From positions 4,537,346 through 4,601,345 of the forward strand of contig NC_053128.1 of assembly GCF_010015445.1 (NCBI RefSeq): 64,000 bases of DNA, read 5' to 3'. The first letter of the stretch is position 1, and each line of letters opens with the position of its first letter. A model generated the notes under the pieces. It did not search any database. It saw nothing but the letters and a program-made list of their open reading frames with translations, and was not told the origin of the DNA. Shown piece by piece: positions 11,742 to 22,781 of the stretch. Position numbers and translations under genes: made by a program. The DNA is from Perca fluviatilis (Eukaryota; Chordata; Actinopteri; Perciformes; Percidae).

Positions 11742-12273
11742 CAGTTGGATTTAAAACAGTTAAAATGCTGACAGCTAAATGGTGTAAAGGTTTGTCTCTA
11801 TTTCCAACACGAGAGGTACGACAGTCTGCAGCTGCCGTTGTCTGAAAAACAACACATGTTGCGTTCACTTGAAATACGCCTCGCCAGTTTCGTGCTGCAT
11901 TTATTTTATTGTAAAATATCCTTTCCCCATGCAGTGGTTGTTTTTGTCGTTTACTGTTGAAATAAGGAAGAAGCTCAATATTTATATAACTTTATAGCAT
12001 TTATTTATTTTTATAACTATTTGACTGAAATGGTTATCAAAAATAATTTATTTAAAAAAAGACTAAAATGTTTTGACTAAAACTTGACTAAAATGGCGAG
12101 ACTTTTAGTCAACTAAAACTTGACTAAGATACCTTGAGTTCTCTTTTGACTAAAACTAGACTAAAATGACAAGACTTTTAGTCGACTAAAACTTGAATAA
12201 CAAAAATGTTTGGCACAAGACTAAGACTAAGACTAAATTAAAAATAGGTGACAAAATTAACACTACCGCTAAG

Positions 12274-12672
12274 GTAGGGTGACCAGACGTCCCAGTTTGA
12301 CCAGACGTTCGTTTAGTGCCATGCAATCAAAAATACCTTTTCACAAGTTCAGTGGGTGCATTTTCCAAAAGAATGCTTTAATTCTGAAAAATAAAGTTGG
12401 TCCCCCACGAAACTTGCGCAATGTCTTTTAATATTATTTCCTAGATATGTAGGCTACATAGCAAGAAAATTCATGAATATTAACTGAGATAGCCCATTAT
12501 GTTGTGAGTAGTAGGCCTAAGTGTGCTATTGGCAAAATTGTGTCTGATCTGTCTGTGTCAATGTCTGACCTGGGCTGGCACATGTTCACGTTAAAAAGTA
12601 AGTGCGTGCACGAGCACTACGGCCACGCACAAAGTGTCCCAGTTTTAGTTCCGGGAAATATGGTCACCCTAC
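12274..12672. mobile_element. MITE with GTAGGGTGACCA termini
   Basis: The ends GTAGGGTGACCAGACG and ATATGGTCACCCTAC form a 12-bp inverted repeat. GTCCCAGTTT also recurs near both ends. It abuts the right target duplication of the 10014-12265 element. Non-coding. Confidence 0.7.
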
Positions 12673-12724
12673 CCTAAAGCCCTGATTCGACAGAGCGCGT
12701 TTTAGCAGCTTGGGGCAGCTTTTT

Positions 12725-12845
12725 GTATGTGGGTTTGAATCCGACCTGCGGCCTTTTGCTGCGTGTCATCCCTTCTCTCTCCGCCCTTTCCTGTCTATCC
12801 ACTGTCACTATCGAATAGATAAAAGGGAAAGGCCCCCAAAAAATA
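12725..12845 (+). mobile_element. tRNA-derived SINE, 3' part
   Basis: GGGTTTGAATCCGACC is a polymerase III B-box. It is followed by the body TTTGCTGCGTGTCATCCC and a pyrimidine-rich run before an ATAAAAGGG tail. The A-box half is missing or diverged. Same family as 42217-42349 and 36160-36292. Confidence 0.7.
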
Positions 12846-12929
12846 ATCTTCAAAAAAACATTAGTTTGTAGACCTGAACTAGAATATAAAAGATAAGCAA
12901 GTTAGAGAGCTATCATTAGCTAGTGGATA

Positions 12930-13210
12930 ATAAGTCTTGCATTGCCAGACCTTCCCCCACAACGCTGCAGATGAGGGTCTGGCTAGTCCATACAGCATTC
13001 CGGGATGGTAGAACAATGTGCTCTGGTTTATTGGCATTTCTTTAAACTAATCGCAATCGCCATGGTCGCCGCCAAGCCCCTGTGCCGCTGCAAAATAGCC
13101 TTGGGAAGGAACTTGTTTTGGTGGAACGTGTGTATGCTGAAAGGTTGTTTTAGTTGTGCAACAGAAAACTCAGATTGGACAGATAGTCTAGCTAGCTGTC
13201 TGGATTTATA
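12930..13210. mobile_element. MITE family 'CATTGCCAGACC', copy A
   Basis: It starts GTCTTGCATTGCCAGACC and runs through the landmarks TTTATTGGCATTTCTTTAAA and CAGATTGGACAGATAGTC, which recur at 17471-17876, 32508-32863, 35780-36014 and 50505-50695. It is truncated at a TAA-rich microsatellite (13208-13235). Confidence 0.65.
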
Positions 13211-13517
13211 ATAATAAATAATAATAATAATAATAGTAGCAGTGTGTCGAGGAAGACCACGGCAGCAGATGCAATCACGATCACGGTGCCACCACAATCC
13301 AAGGAAATCTGCAAGATAAGAATGCACAGTCTCTGGGATTTAGGGGAGGTAGTGAATTGTTCAGTGTTATAGGTAGTTTTTATTAAGGTTTTATTAAGGT
13401 TCATGCCTATGGTGCACATCATTGTATTGTATACGAAAGTGTTGGGTGGTCTTCTCTCCAAGAAAGACATGATACTCACTGGTATCTCTTTATCTATAAA
13501 AACTGCCATCTTACCTT

Positions 13518-13915
13518 ATGGAACTTCTCTGTTACTCAGAGGGACATTATCAGACTCGCTCTGCTGACTGGATTTTACGTCATCTGAACTTGGAAAAACT
13601 GCTTTTAGTTTTAGTGCACCGACTCCTGGAAAAAAATGACAGCACTTTCTTAAAATCAACTCAATTGTGCCTCTTGGACAATGTAGAAATCTGGTTTAAA
13701 ACCTGCAAACTTCTTGTTGCACCTGCTTTACATAATTATATTTTCTTTTGCATCCATATTATCCTAATTTATTTATCAAATAACTTTCCAATTCTGAATG
13801 TTTATTGTCTTTCTATATTTCTTATGATTGTAATTTGTGTTGTCGTTCTGTATTTGTTTTTGTAATCTGACTCAATTAATGATCTCTCGAGGATAAATAA
13901 AGGTTGAACAAATAT
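13518..13915 (+). mobile_element. possible LINE 3' end
   Basis: A 115-codon open frame is followed by GGATAAATAAAGGTTGAACA, the style of terminus seen at LINE 3' ends (polyadenylation hexamer plus short tail). The open frame shows no domain I recognise, so a non-element origin is not excluded. Confidence 0.3.
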
Positions 13916-14862
13916 AATCTGCATAAAGAAGTATGCCAACAATCAAATACTCTAACACCCAATGTAAAGGATTTAATCTGAAGCTAGATCATCAATAGAT
14001 GAAAACTGAAAGAAAACTGTGTCAGTGAAAAACAGCTGTTGAAGAGACCATCCTGTTCTACGCCCATGAACTTGTTTGGAGAGGAGAACAAACAAAGAGA
14101 CAGCAGAAAGAATAGTGGTTTGTTTGAGACCTTAACTCTTTATCCCATCTCCTTGTTTGGAGTAGAGAACAAACAAGGAAACAGGATGAAGAGGTGACAT
14201 TTTCCTAGCAGTAGATAAGGATGGGTGAGAAGGTGAAGGTGTACCAACTGGTTTGACGTTATAACAAAATGACCTCTTTCTTGAAAACGGGGAAAAAAGG
14301 CTGTGTCGAACATCACTCACCATTCACTAATGCACTACTCCCTATAAAATGGACACAGTAGTTTACTCTATGTTAAACAGTGGTTTACTCTATGGTGAGC
14401 AGAACGTAACTATTTCAGACACTTATTCAGGTAGTAAAGAGGTGTAGATTGGCACAAAGGTAATTTATAGCATTTATAAACTATGATGAAATGCACAGTG
14501 GGATTGTTAGCTTTTTTAGCTCTATCATTGGAATTTTTGAGGGCACTACACAGCAGATACAGTCAGAATTTATATGCTGAAATAAAAGTGTGGAGGGTAA
14601 ATCAAGCACACTATAGCGAGGCCTTACTTATAGGCACGGTGATGTCAGAGTACTAACGTGCTCACAGTGACAATATTAACATGCTGATGTTTAGCAGCTA
14701 TGTTCGCCATGACAGTGTCCAAATCACTCCCTGTTTACTATATAGTGCACTACATTTCCTGTCTGCCAGTTTGACTGTCCAAAAATGTATGCAATTGGGA
14801 AAAATCACAAAATGTATTTGGAAAACTCATTGGTTAGTTGTCATCACCCATGAATCATATGG
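13916..14862. other. no gene seen
   Basis: No supported exon or element boundary. GTTTGGAGTAGAGAACAAACA and GTTTGGAGAGGAGAACAAACA (near 14070 and 14155) are a short imperfect direct repeat. Confidence 0.35.
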
Positions 14863-15346
14863 CAGTGGTTCTCAACCTGGGGGTTGGGACCCCCAAGGGG
14901 GTCGCAAGTAAATTTATGGGGGTTGCCAGATGGTTGGGGAGAAAAAAATGAAATAACATTCTAAACACACATTACTGTGTGAGTTTGGTAAATTTCATGT
15001 GTGGTATTCAGAGCTTCATTTGTAAATCAGGAGGTCCTGGAACACAGAAAGGAGTCTGAAGGCGGGTCAAAATCCACAGAGCCTGGAGCACATTGGACAA
15101 GGCTAGGTGCTAGCTGCTAAAACTAAAATTCTGTTAAAGCAAAGCATTATTTGTTTACATGTATTAATCAGAGCATTCACACAAAAAATAAAATCACTCA
15201 AAATCAGCATAGGGACACGTGTAGAAACAGCTGTTTACAACGGTTTGCAGCTCCCTTTCTCTAGTTGTCGATAGGGGTGGGGCGGGTCTAAACACAAACC
15301 CCATTATTCTGGGGGGGTCGCGATTCGAAAAGGTTGAGAGCTACTG
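14863..15346. mobile_element. hAT MITE (CAGTGGTTCTCAACC type)
   Basis: The termini are CAGTGGTTCTCAACCT and AGGTTGAGAGCTACTG. They are flanked by TCATATGG and TTCTATGG (6/8 match at hAT duplication length). The terminal G/C runs around 14890 and 15310 are further parts of the inverted arms. No transposase. Confidence 0.8.
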
Positions 15347-15423
15347 TTCTATGGTACACGAGAAACATACTGTTTGAAAAGTAAACATAAAGTCCATTAT
15401 TGTGTGACTGTCCATAAAGTGTT

Positions 15424-15640
15424 TCAATTCAATTCAATTTTATTTATAGTATCAAATCATAACACGAGTTATCTCGAGACACTTTACAGATAGAGAAGGT
15501 ATAGACCACACTCTATAATTTACAAAGCCCCAACAATTCCAGCAATTACAGTAATTCCCTCAAGAGCAAGCAGTGCGACAGTGGCGAGGAAAAACTCCCT
15601 CTTGGGAAGAAACCTGGGACAGACCCAGGCTCTTGGTAGT
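15424..15640 (-). mobile_element. fish retroposon with GAATT tail, minus copy
   Basis: Reverse complement of the family at 7186-7956: the CAATTCAATTCAATTTTATTT tail is followed by ATCAAATCATAACA and GTATAGACCACACTCTATA, then the AGGAAAAACTCCCT module. Confidence 0.7.
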
Positions 15641-17064
15641 TATTCAGTAGTTATTTTCCACAGAGGGCAGCAGTCAGGAGGAAACATACAGTACTTGGAT
15701 AAGCCACTACTCCCATCAGTAAAACTAGTCTACGGCTACTAGTTACTTATAAGCCTACTACTACTACTACTACTAACATATGTATTATTTGCTAGTGTTA
15801 CTATCACAATGAGTGTTGCTATTAGAACTACAGCATCTACTGTACTGCAGATCTGCAATTATCAAGATAAACAAAGCATTTGTAATAAATAAAAAAACTG
15901 TTTCCCAGCATCACCAATTTATTTATCAAAGAAAATGGACCACTGGCCCCATTACCAGCCTTTATTATATACCAATTGGTTTGTATCAAATAAAATTCTG
16001 GTTTGCATCCAAAAAAAAAAATTACAATTAACATCATTCATACTTAAAAAAAAATTGACACATTGTCACAGTATTTACAGAATTTAAGACCCATGCTGCT
16101 TTCAATAAAGTCGGAATTTTGTCATTTCTTTACACAGTGACATATATTCCACCTCCTTCCATCCTGCCATGTTACTGTCAATTGTCATATTAGCCCAAAC
16201 ATAATCAATTCTGGAAAGTACGTTTTAAATAGGGAGGGTCATATTATATATATTGAGGACAAGACATTTATGTATTTGCATCAGATTGTTTTAGTTTCAG
16301 TACTGGTGTAACACCGGCTCCTACAGAGAGTGATGCATTATGGGTTGTTTGAAGCCTTAATGTTCACTGTCAAGGGGACTTTCTTCTTATAATCAGGGTT
16401 TTCAAAAATTTGGTCTGATTAGGTAAAAGTAACATCAGACTATTGAGACGCCTGTGAAATTCAAGATACGGACATAAGCTCTCCCTTTTGCAGTAGTTTG
16501 TTTATATGAGGCATTATCTACCCGATCCCAATGAAATCCTAATGGTCTATTAAATATGACATTGACATAAACCCTTCAGCTAAATGAATTCCTGTTAACA
16601 CTGTGTACTGCCTACTAAAGGAGAGAACATTGTGACTGATCTGAACACTACAGTCGAGTCATAGTAACAGTGATTCACTGAGCAATCTCATAAGCTTTGG
16701 ACACATTCAAAAGTAATTTTGTGTCATTTTTTTTTTTTTTTTTTAATGGGATCTTTAAGTTATTCTCATTGTTGCAGTCTATATTTTGTTTTCACAATAT
16801 TCATTCTCAGTGTCTTTTTATAATCTACCACTCACTGAAGTCGAAGGTTTTCAAATTCGACACATAGCAGCTTTAAAACACAGTAGCTGATTTCTAATTA
16901 TCAACTTGAACTGAACTGGAAAAATAAACCAAAATATAGAATAAATATCAGGAAACTTTCTTTTGTACAATTCTCATTCTGTGAGCATTAACGTCAGGGC
17001 CACTAGAGACGGTTTAGCATCAAGGCTATTTTCCCAAAATCCACAGCAGTCCAACATCCTGAGA
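15641..17064. other. 3' flank of dpm2, including its probable 3' UTR
   Basis: No further coding exon is visible. Reading on the minus strand downstream of the dpm2 stop, an ATTAAA run into genomic A's occurs near 16742-16725, and AATAAA candidates lie only near 15961 and 15919. The cleavage site cannot be fixed from sequence. Confidence 0.4.
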
Positions 17065-17120
17065 TTAGTCCACTTTTTTGGGCTTGCGATTCTTCCACAT
17101 GATAACTGCAGTGAAGGCCC
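17065..17120 (-). CDS. dpm2: dpm2 exon 4 and stop
   Basis: 56 bp after acceptor TTCTCCACAG. It completes the split Gly codon and encodes [17 protein letters not shown] followed by TAA. The intron before it is only 108 bp. Confidence 0.95.
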
Positions 17121-18701
17121 CTGTGGAGAAGATAAGAGTGGTAATAACATTGTCACGCCACGTTTAATAATATGTAGAGCATTTAGAGGGTTGTCTGCAG
17201 ACTGCTTTGTTGTAGACGGTCTACTCACCTATACAGAGGAGCAGTATTACTGCTGCAATGCCGGGCAGAATGACTGAGTATTCCCGAGGAAGAAAATACT
17301 TGTGCAGTACGTGATCACTGTCCACGAAAGGCTGAAAAAAAATCGATCATGTAAAACATGTAGGGTAAATATGCATGTAATAATAATATTTAGTGAGACA
17401 GTAAAAGCATTAAGGTGGTGGTGGCCTTTCAAATGATCCATTTTAGAAAATTAGATATCGCTGCAAAAGATGTCACGCTGTGGAGGAAGGACTGGCTAGT
17501 CCACACAGCATTCCGGGATGAGAGAAAAAACGTGCTCTGGTTTATTGGCATTTCTTTAAACCAATCACAATCGTCATGCTAAATAGCCTCGGGAAGGAAC
17601 TTGTTTTGGTGGAACATGTGTACGTTCAAAAGTTGTTTTAGTCATGCAACAGAAAACTCAAATTGGACAGATAGTCTAGCTAGCTGTCTGGATTTACCCT
17701 GCAGAGATCTGAGGAGCAGTTAACCATAGTCCTCAGAAATCCACCGGAGTTTAAAATTCCAACACAAAGAAAGCGGAAGGTAACGAATATCCGGCCGAAA
17801 AGAGGGAAATCCGGTGTAATTTCCGGCGGCAACAGAGCAATCCCGGAAGTGGAACGTCGTGGATAGACTACTGCAGGGGTAAAAATGTGCTTACTTAAAT
17901 AATTTTGACATGTATTTTGACAGCCTCCCTCCTTTTGGTTGTTCTATAAACTGTACTGTGTGGACACAGCAGAAAGGTTTTAGAAGAAGAAAAAGGATTA
18001 GGTCTCTTATAAGGGTTTTAGGGACATAAACAGAACCTACCAGGATGATGACCCAGACTGAGTAGTAGGTGAACAACAGGAGGCTGAAGACAACAAGACT
18101 CATGCCAACTGCTTGATCCACTCCTGTAGCCTGAATGTAAACAAAAGATGGTTAAAAATTGAAGCAGCAGAGACAGGGATATCCCGACTTGTAGTTTCTA
18201 TCAGTCAAGCTCCAGAAACGCTGGAGCCTTCATTTCACATGATGCAATCCAAAGCATCTTTTATTTGACTGTGTTAACGCCCTTGTCGTTCAAACTTTTC
18301 GGTTTTAGCCTCATCCAACAACCTGGTGACATCAGAGGTTGTTTTCTCAGACTTTAGGATGTCCTACAGAAGACACCAACTGTTTTTACAGTATTACTAT
18401 TATGAATATAGTTGGCCTTAGTAATAATTATTACATAATTGTCCAATTGTAAAAATGTTCACATAATCGCAGTTTCTTTATTTAACCACAATTAATTGCT
18501 AAAATTAGCTAAGGTCTCAAGGCATATGACTGGTAATAGCTTTGTTTAAATATGCCAAATTGTAAAATAAATAAGTGATTATTGGTCAGACTATAGATTT
18601 TTATTATTATTATTTCAATTGTTAGTTGGTGGCACTTTATACACGTTCAAGGCAACAAAAATGACAAAGGGGGGATACAGTTAGAAAAAAGCTTTTATAA
18701 A

Positions 18702-18734
<33 letters not shown>

Positions 18735-21700
18735 GCGTTGTTTACTTCATATGCTGTGTATCTGTGTTATTACATTATCTGCATCACATAACAGTGATAT
18801 ATAACTAAGGATGTATCCTGGTATTCATTCTAATCTTTAATTTGTTTCAAAAAATTAAAAAATTTGACTGAGAGAAACAATTATATTGTTAATCGCAATT
18901 ATTTCTGAGACAATTAATTGTACAGCAAAAGTTTGAATTGTTACAGCTCTATAATATAGTACTATTTTTCAGTAGTAAAAAATTTCTATTTTTTGTCATC
19001 TGCCTCTGTTTAAAGAGAACAAGTGGTTGTGAAGATGCAGTGTTTCCTCTATGTTGATTTTATAGTGGCGGCCCGCCATTGCAAAATTTCTGCCGCCACG
19101 ACTATTAAACGAACAGCTCCACCAAAAACGTCACCGCAGTGGGTCCGTTCTAATTTGACAACGTTCAGCTCATCGTCCTGATATCAAATATCTGGAAACG
19201 GTAAGTGAGTCAAGTGTAATATAACATAAATTGGAAATAGTCTATAGATGTAGTTGTAACCCACTCCCTCTGTGCGTCTGCCGCCTGGAGGTACCCCTCG
19301 GCACAGCAGCGATACTCTGCGTTGTGTTAGATGTTATGGGTGAAGTGCAGAGAGAAGGGGGCACGGGGCGCTGGGTGAAGATTGTGGCTGAGACCATCTG
19401 GTTTTATTGTCACAGAGAAGGCTGGTTCCCTCAACCCCTTACATACAGTTTTAAAAAGTACATACAGTACATAGAGTACATACAGTTTTAAAAAGTACAT
19501 ACAGTACATAGAGTACATACAGTTTTAAAACAAACATGGCGGCCTACACAGATCAAGTGTAAACTACGGTGTCTCGTAAGGCACAAAAAAGCGACAATTG
19601 CTGAACTGCATCTGTTATAGTAATGGCAACAGTGCCGCCTAGTGGCCTACTTAAGGCTAGTACCTACATAGTCATAGATATAAAGGATTATTAGGAACAC
19701 CATACTAATACCGTGTTTGACCCTATCCTATGAATATGGGCCAACATTTCTAAAGAATGCTTCCAGCACCTCGTTGAATCAATGACACAAAGAATTAAGG
19801 CAGTTCTGAAGGCGAAAGGGATACCCCACACCATTACACCACCTCCAGCCTGCCCAGTGGTAACAAGGCATGACGGATCCATGTTCTCATTCTGTTTACG
19901 CCAAAGTCTGACTCTACCATCTGAATGTCTCAACAGAAATCGAGACTCATCAGACCAGGCAACATTTTTACAGTCTTCAACTGTCCAATTTTGGGGCGCT
20001 GGTGCAAATTGTAGCCTCATTCTCCTATTTTTAGTAGAGATGAGTGTTACCCGGTGGGGTCTTCTGCTGGTGTAGCCCATCCGCCTCAAGGTTGTGCGTG
20101 TTGTGGCTTCACAAATGCTTTGCTGCATACCTCGGTTGTAACAAAAGTTGATCTATCAGCTTGAATCAGTCGGCCCATTCTCCTCTGACCTCTAGCATCA
20201 ACAAGGCATTTTCGCCCCCCAGGACTGCAGCATACTGGATGTTTTTCCTTTTTCAGACCATTCTTTGTAAACCCTAGAAATGGTTGTCCGTGAAAATCCC
20301 AGTAACTGAGCAGATTGTGAAATACTCAGAACAGCCCGTCTGGCACCAACAACCATGCCACGCTCAAAGTTGCTTAGATCACCTTTCTTTCCCATTCTGA
20401 CATTCAGTTTGGAGGTCAGGAGATTGTCTAGACCTGGACCACAGCCCTAAATGCATTGAAGCAGCTGTCATGTGATTGGTTGATTAGATAATTGCATTAA
20501 CATGGAATTTAACCCTTGTGTTGCCCTTCGGGTCCCAGTGACCCAAAGGACAACACAAGGATTATGTACTTCCGTTTACTTTGTTGAGAATTGCTCTCTA
20601 AACAAGGGTTAATACAGCACCTTAGTTCTTGTTTGTACAGCATTTTGGTCAGCTTAAACTGTGTTTAAATGTGTTCTAGAAATAAACTTTACTTACTTAC
20701 TTTACTTTGTTGAGAATTGCTCTCTAAACCCTGTTTCTTGTAAAGGGAAGTACATAATCCTTGTGTTGTCCTTCGGGTCACTGGGACCCGAAGGACCACA
20801 CAAGGGTTAACAGGTCTTCCTAATAATCCTTTAGGTGAGTGTATATTGTCAGTCAGGTAAACACTAAACATTCTTCTTGAGTGGGGGGGTTCCAGACAGA
20901 CCTGCCCTCACTGCTAAAAAAAAAAAATCCTAAAAAGGAAACACAGAGATGGATTGAAAAACGTTACTATCCACCATCACCGTGATGTCCTAAACTATAG
21001 TTTCTAAATTCACAGTAACATGTCATTTAATGTAGGCGGTAAATGGTCAGTCCATTGAAATTATGTTGAGGATTGAAAAGTAATATATATGCTTAGCAAA
21101 GAGTACATAAGGCTGTTTTTTTTTCATATCTCCACTTTAGATGAGTCAAACAACAGGCACCAATTAACCACCGCCATAGGGCATATATTATTCTGTAAAT
21201 GTAGTACATCTACCACAATAACTTCCATTAAAATTAATTAATCCCACTGAAAAAATTGTAAACCTCAAATAATCACTCTCTATACATAATTCCAGTTCAA
21301 TGCTGTTCACCCTTCAATGACAGGACGGGGAGGTTTAACTGAGGACAGCTGCTCTCATATTCACACTTCAAGGTCTGCATTAGAGAGCCATGCCAAACTC
21401 CATTCAACTCAACTCAACTTTATTTATAAAGCACTTTCAAAACCACAAGTGGAACCAAAGTGCTGTACATAAGGTATAAAAACATAAAAGCCTAAAAAAC
21501 AATACAAACAAAACAAACAACTTACAAAGCATTATCAAATGCTAAGGAAAACAAGTGAGTTTTAAGAGCACTCTGAAAAACCCCCAGAGAAGGACTGGTT
21601 TTTACAGACAGAGGAAGGTCATTCCAAAGCCTAGGAGCTGCAACAGAGAAAGCCCGATCACCTTTACACTTTAAGCGCGTTCGTGGAACTACAAGAAGTG

Positions 21701-22300
21701 ACTGATCATTTGATCGCAGAGATCTGCTGATTCAAATATCTGTTAGTTAACAGCCGATTTGATTATAAATGTGCAAACATACGCATGTCGCACAACATCA
21801 GACACATTCAGTTCATGAATTAACAATGCTACATTGAAACGGCGTCAAACCTATTAACGTTAGCTTATGTTGCATGAATGACTTGCGAAGGAACGTTTTG
21901 GGAAAACCTGTTGTAAAGTTGAGAGACTCGTGAGTAACAAGTTGTTTAGCTAGGTTTTGTACATGTGCAAGTTGGTTAGTTAATTACATTTGCTATAAAC
22001 TAAAACGAAGACAACACGCGAATTATAATTGATTTCACGCCAACTACAGAGCCAAACGTTGACGTTATAAACTAACATTATTGTGTCTAAGGTGGTCCTC
22101 ATAACCGTGAAAGATTAACGTTAGCTAGCTAACAGTTACTGTCTATAACGTTAGTTAACTGTGCTTTAGCCAGCGTAGCTTCATTATCGGATGAAACGGT
22201 CCAAAGATTTAGTCTGCTTATCTATCAGTTAACGTTATAACTTCAAAGAGCTGCAATACATCCACTTGTTTAAGTTTAATCAGCTTATCTTTCTTACCAT
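17065..22300 (-). CDS. dpm2: dolichol-phosphate mannosyltransferase regulatory subunit 2 (4 exons, 83 aa)
   Basis: DPM2 is a small ER-membrane protein that, with DPM3, holds the catalytic DPM1 in the complex making dolichol-phosphate-mannose for N-glycans, GPI anchors and O-mannosylation. It also associates with the GPI-GlcNAc transferase. CDS joins 22298-22300, 18041-18130, 17229-17331 and 17065-17120, all GT-AG, in frame throughout. The product of 83 residues compares with 84 in human. It begins [10 protein letters not shown], has a first membrane helix at about residues 10-31 ([12 protein letters not shown]), the family signature [14 protein letters not shown] after it, a second helix at about 52-72, and a short basic tail ending KPKKVD. 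The same-strand neighbour upstream is fam102a, as in human 9q34. Not seen: transcription start and polyadenylation site. Identification is from recalled family sequence; the match is strong over the whole length. Confidence 0.95.
17229..17331 (-). CDS. dpm2: dpm2 exon 3
   Basis: 103 bp from [18 protein letters not shown] to LLLCI plus one base. The acceptor is TTTTTTTCAG and the donor is ATAG followed by GTGAGTAG. It encodes the lumenal/cytosolic loop and most of the second membrane helix. Confidence 0.95.
17471..17876. mobile_element. MITE family 'CATTGCCAGACC', copy B, in dpm2 intron 2
   Basis: It shares TTTATTGGCATTTCTTTAAA, GGACAGATAGTCTAGCTAGC and TGCAGAGATCTGAGGAGCAG with the other copies. 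It continues into CCGGCGGCAACAGAGCAATC and GAACGTCGTGGATAGACTA, the probable right terminus. It is the longest copy here, with its left terminus diverged. Confidence 0.65.
18041..18130 (-). CDS. dpm2: dpm2 exon 2
   Basis: 90 bp, 30 codons, ATGVDQAVG through VWVIIL, containing the first membrane helix. The acceptor is TTTACATTCAG and the donor is CTG followed by GTAGGTTC. Phase 0 at both ends. Confidence 0.95.
18400..18950. mobile_element. probable hAT-like MITE in dpm2 intron 1
   Basis: The right end contains TTAATCGCAATTATT and GAATTGTTACAGCTCT, matching a common fish terminus in reverse complement. ACATAATCGCAGTTTC-type motifs recur near the left. An (AAT)n microsatellite lies inside at about 18702-18731. 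Boundaries are approximate. Confidence 0.4.
19441..19530. repeat. 37-bp tandem repeat, 2.4 copies
   Basis: The unit ACATACAGTTTTAAAAAGTA plus 17 bp ending AGAGT is repeated exactly, then breaks off in a partial third copy. It lies in dpm2 intron 1. Confidence 0.9.
20513..20806. mobile_element. piggyBac-like MITE inside the Tc1 leader
   Basis: The ends are CCCTTGTGTTGCCC and ...CACAAGGG with TTAA directly outside on both sides, the exact target duplication of piggyBac-type elements. Each terminal region is itself palindromic around GGGTCCCAGTGACCC. A second copy lies at 60035-60226. Confidence 0.8.
20604..20700 (+). mobile_element. 97-bp retroposed fragment with 29-bp target duplication
   Basis: Perfect 29-bp direct repeats (20575-20603 and 20701-20729, starting TTTACTTTGTTGAG) flank a 97-bp piece that ends AATAAACTTTACTTACTTAC, a LINE/SINE-like tail. 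It is inserted in the 20513-20806 MITE and is the youngest layer of the nest. Confidence 0.65.
20833..21401. other. dpm2 intron 1, no feature
   Basis: No exon, array or clear element end seen. Confidence 0.4.
21402..21720 (-). mobile_element. retroposon 3' fragment
   Basis: Starting with CAACTCAACTCAACTTTATT, it runs through AAAGTGCTGTACATAAGGTA and AGGAGCTGCAACAGAGAAAG to AAGTGACTGATC, phrases shared by a widespread fish retroposon read from its tail. No intact open frame. The family name is not assigned. Confidence 0.5.
22298..22300 (-). CDS. dpm2: dpm2 exon 1, coding part (start codon only)
   Basis: The ATG is immediately followed by GTAAGAAAG, a good donor, so the whole first-exon coding contribution is the initiator Met. 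The untranslated part extends upstream (higher coordinates) for an unknown distance. The context AACAGAAATGG has A at -3. Exon 2 resumes in phase 0. Confidence 0.8.
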
Positions 22301-22420
22301 TTCTGTTTGCTGACGCTTCCTGCTGTTCTTCCTCCTGTTGAGAAATCCGGCTGACAAGATGGATCGGAGGGTCTCTGCTGCCCCCTACTGGTTGACCTGC
22401 AAAACACATGTACAGTAGCC
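22301..22420 (-). promoter_or_regulatory. dpm2: dpm2 5' UTR and proximal promoter region
   Basis: On the minus strand the sequence upstream of the start codon is purine-rich (CAACAGGAGGAAGAACAGC). An upstream ATG at 22407-22409 is in a different frame from dpm2 and would run across the donor. Transcription start, TATA and Inr elements cannot be pinned down. It lies just outside a run of TAACGTTAGCT-rich intron sequence. Confidence 0.4.
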
Positions 22421-22781
22421 TGTATGTATACAGGCCCCTGGCCAGACTAGTGCCCCACTAACACAGAACGTTTAGGGAACGTTGTGGAACGTTAGTTTCT
22501 GGTTCCCTAAAGGTTAGTTCGAACCAAACCAAAAACTAACGTTTAGGGAACGTTTCCTCAGGGTTATGTTCCAACAAAATACTTTCATGGAAGTTTTTTT
22601 TTTTTGTTTGTTTGTTTTTCAAAAAGTGGACCTTTTGCAGTTTTCCCTCTATTTGCATTTACTTATGAGTTTCAAATACTTTATTTTGGTGACCTTTTAT
22701 GCACTAATTTGTGCTGGATTAGCTTGTCTGCTGGTATCTTAACGAGCACGCTTTTTGACCGAATATATTTACTGCAATATA
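22421..22781. other. intergenic, no gene
   Basis: Contains a short repeat of ACGTTTAGGGAACGTT (near 22467 and 22540) and a homopolymer T/TTTG run. No exon seen. Confidence 0.4.

Larger units (their letters stand above)
10014..12265. mobile_element. 2.25-kb hAT-like non-autonomous transposon with nested insertions
   Basis: The ends are TAGTGTTAATTTCGTC and GACAAAATTAACACTA, a clear terminal inverted repeat. They are flanked by CCCCTAAG and CCGCTAAG, a 7/8 match of hAT-type length. Sub-terminal regions repeat ACTAAAACTTGACTAAAATG phrases. Two other elements (10050-10680 and 11010-11563) and a 47-bp tandem repeat lie inside. No transposase remains. An internal segment is shared with the element at 57367-58448. 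Confidence 0.75.
19681..20832 (-). mobile_element. internally deleted Tc1-family transposon in dpm2 intron 1
   Basis: Inverted ends AAAGGATTATTAGGA (19682-19696) and TCCTAATAATCCTTT bound the copy. On the minus strand the transposase starts [20 protein letters not shown] at 20395 with the N-terminal helix-turn-helix region ([14 protein letters not shown]). After a frameshift it continues through the second DNA-binding domain and the start of the catalytic domain ([20 protein letters not shown], with the first Asp), to GGGVMVWG. It then jumps to sequence near the C-terminus, so the part with the second Asp and the Glu of the DDE triad is deleted. Two further insertions lie in its 5' leader. 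It is inactive. Confidence 0.9.

Noticed and set aside
13518..13865. 115-codon plus-strand frame as a membrane protein gene
   Set aside because: The hydrophobic tail comes from AT-rich sequence and the frame leads into a LINE-like 3' terminus; not called as a gene.
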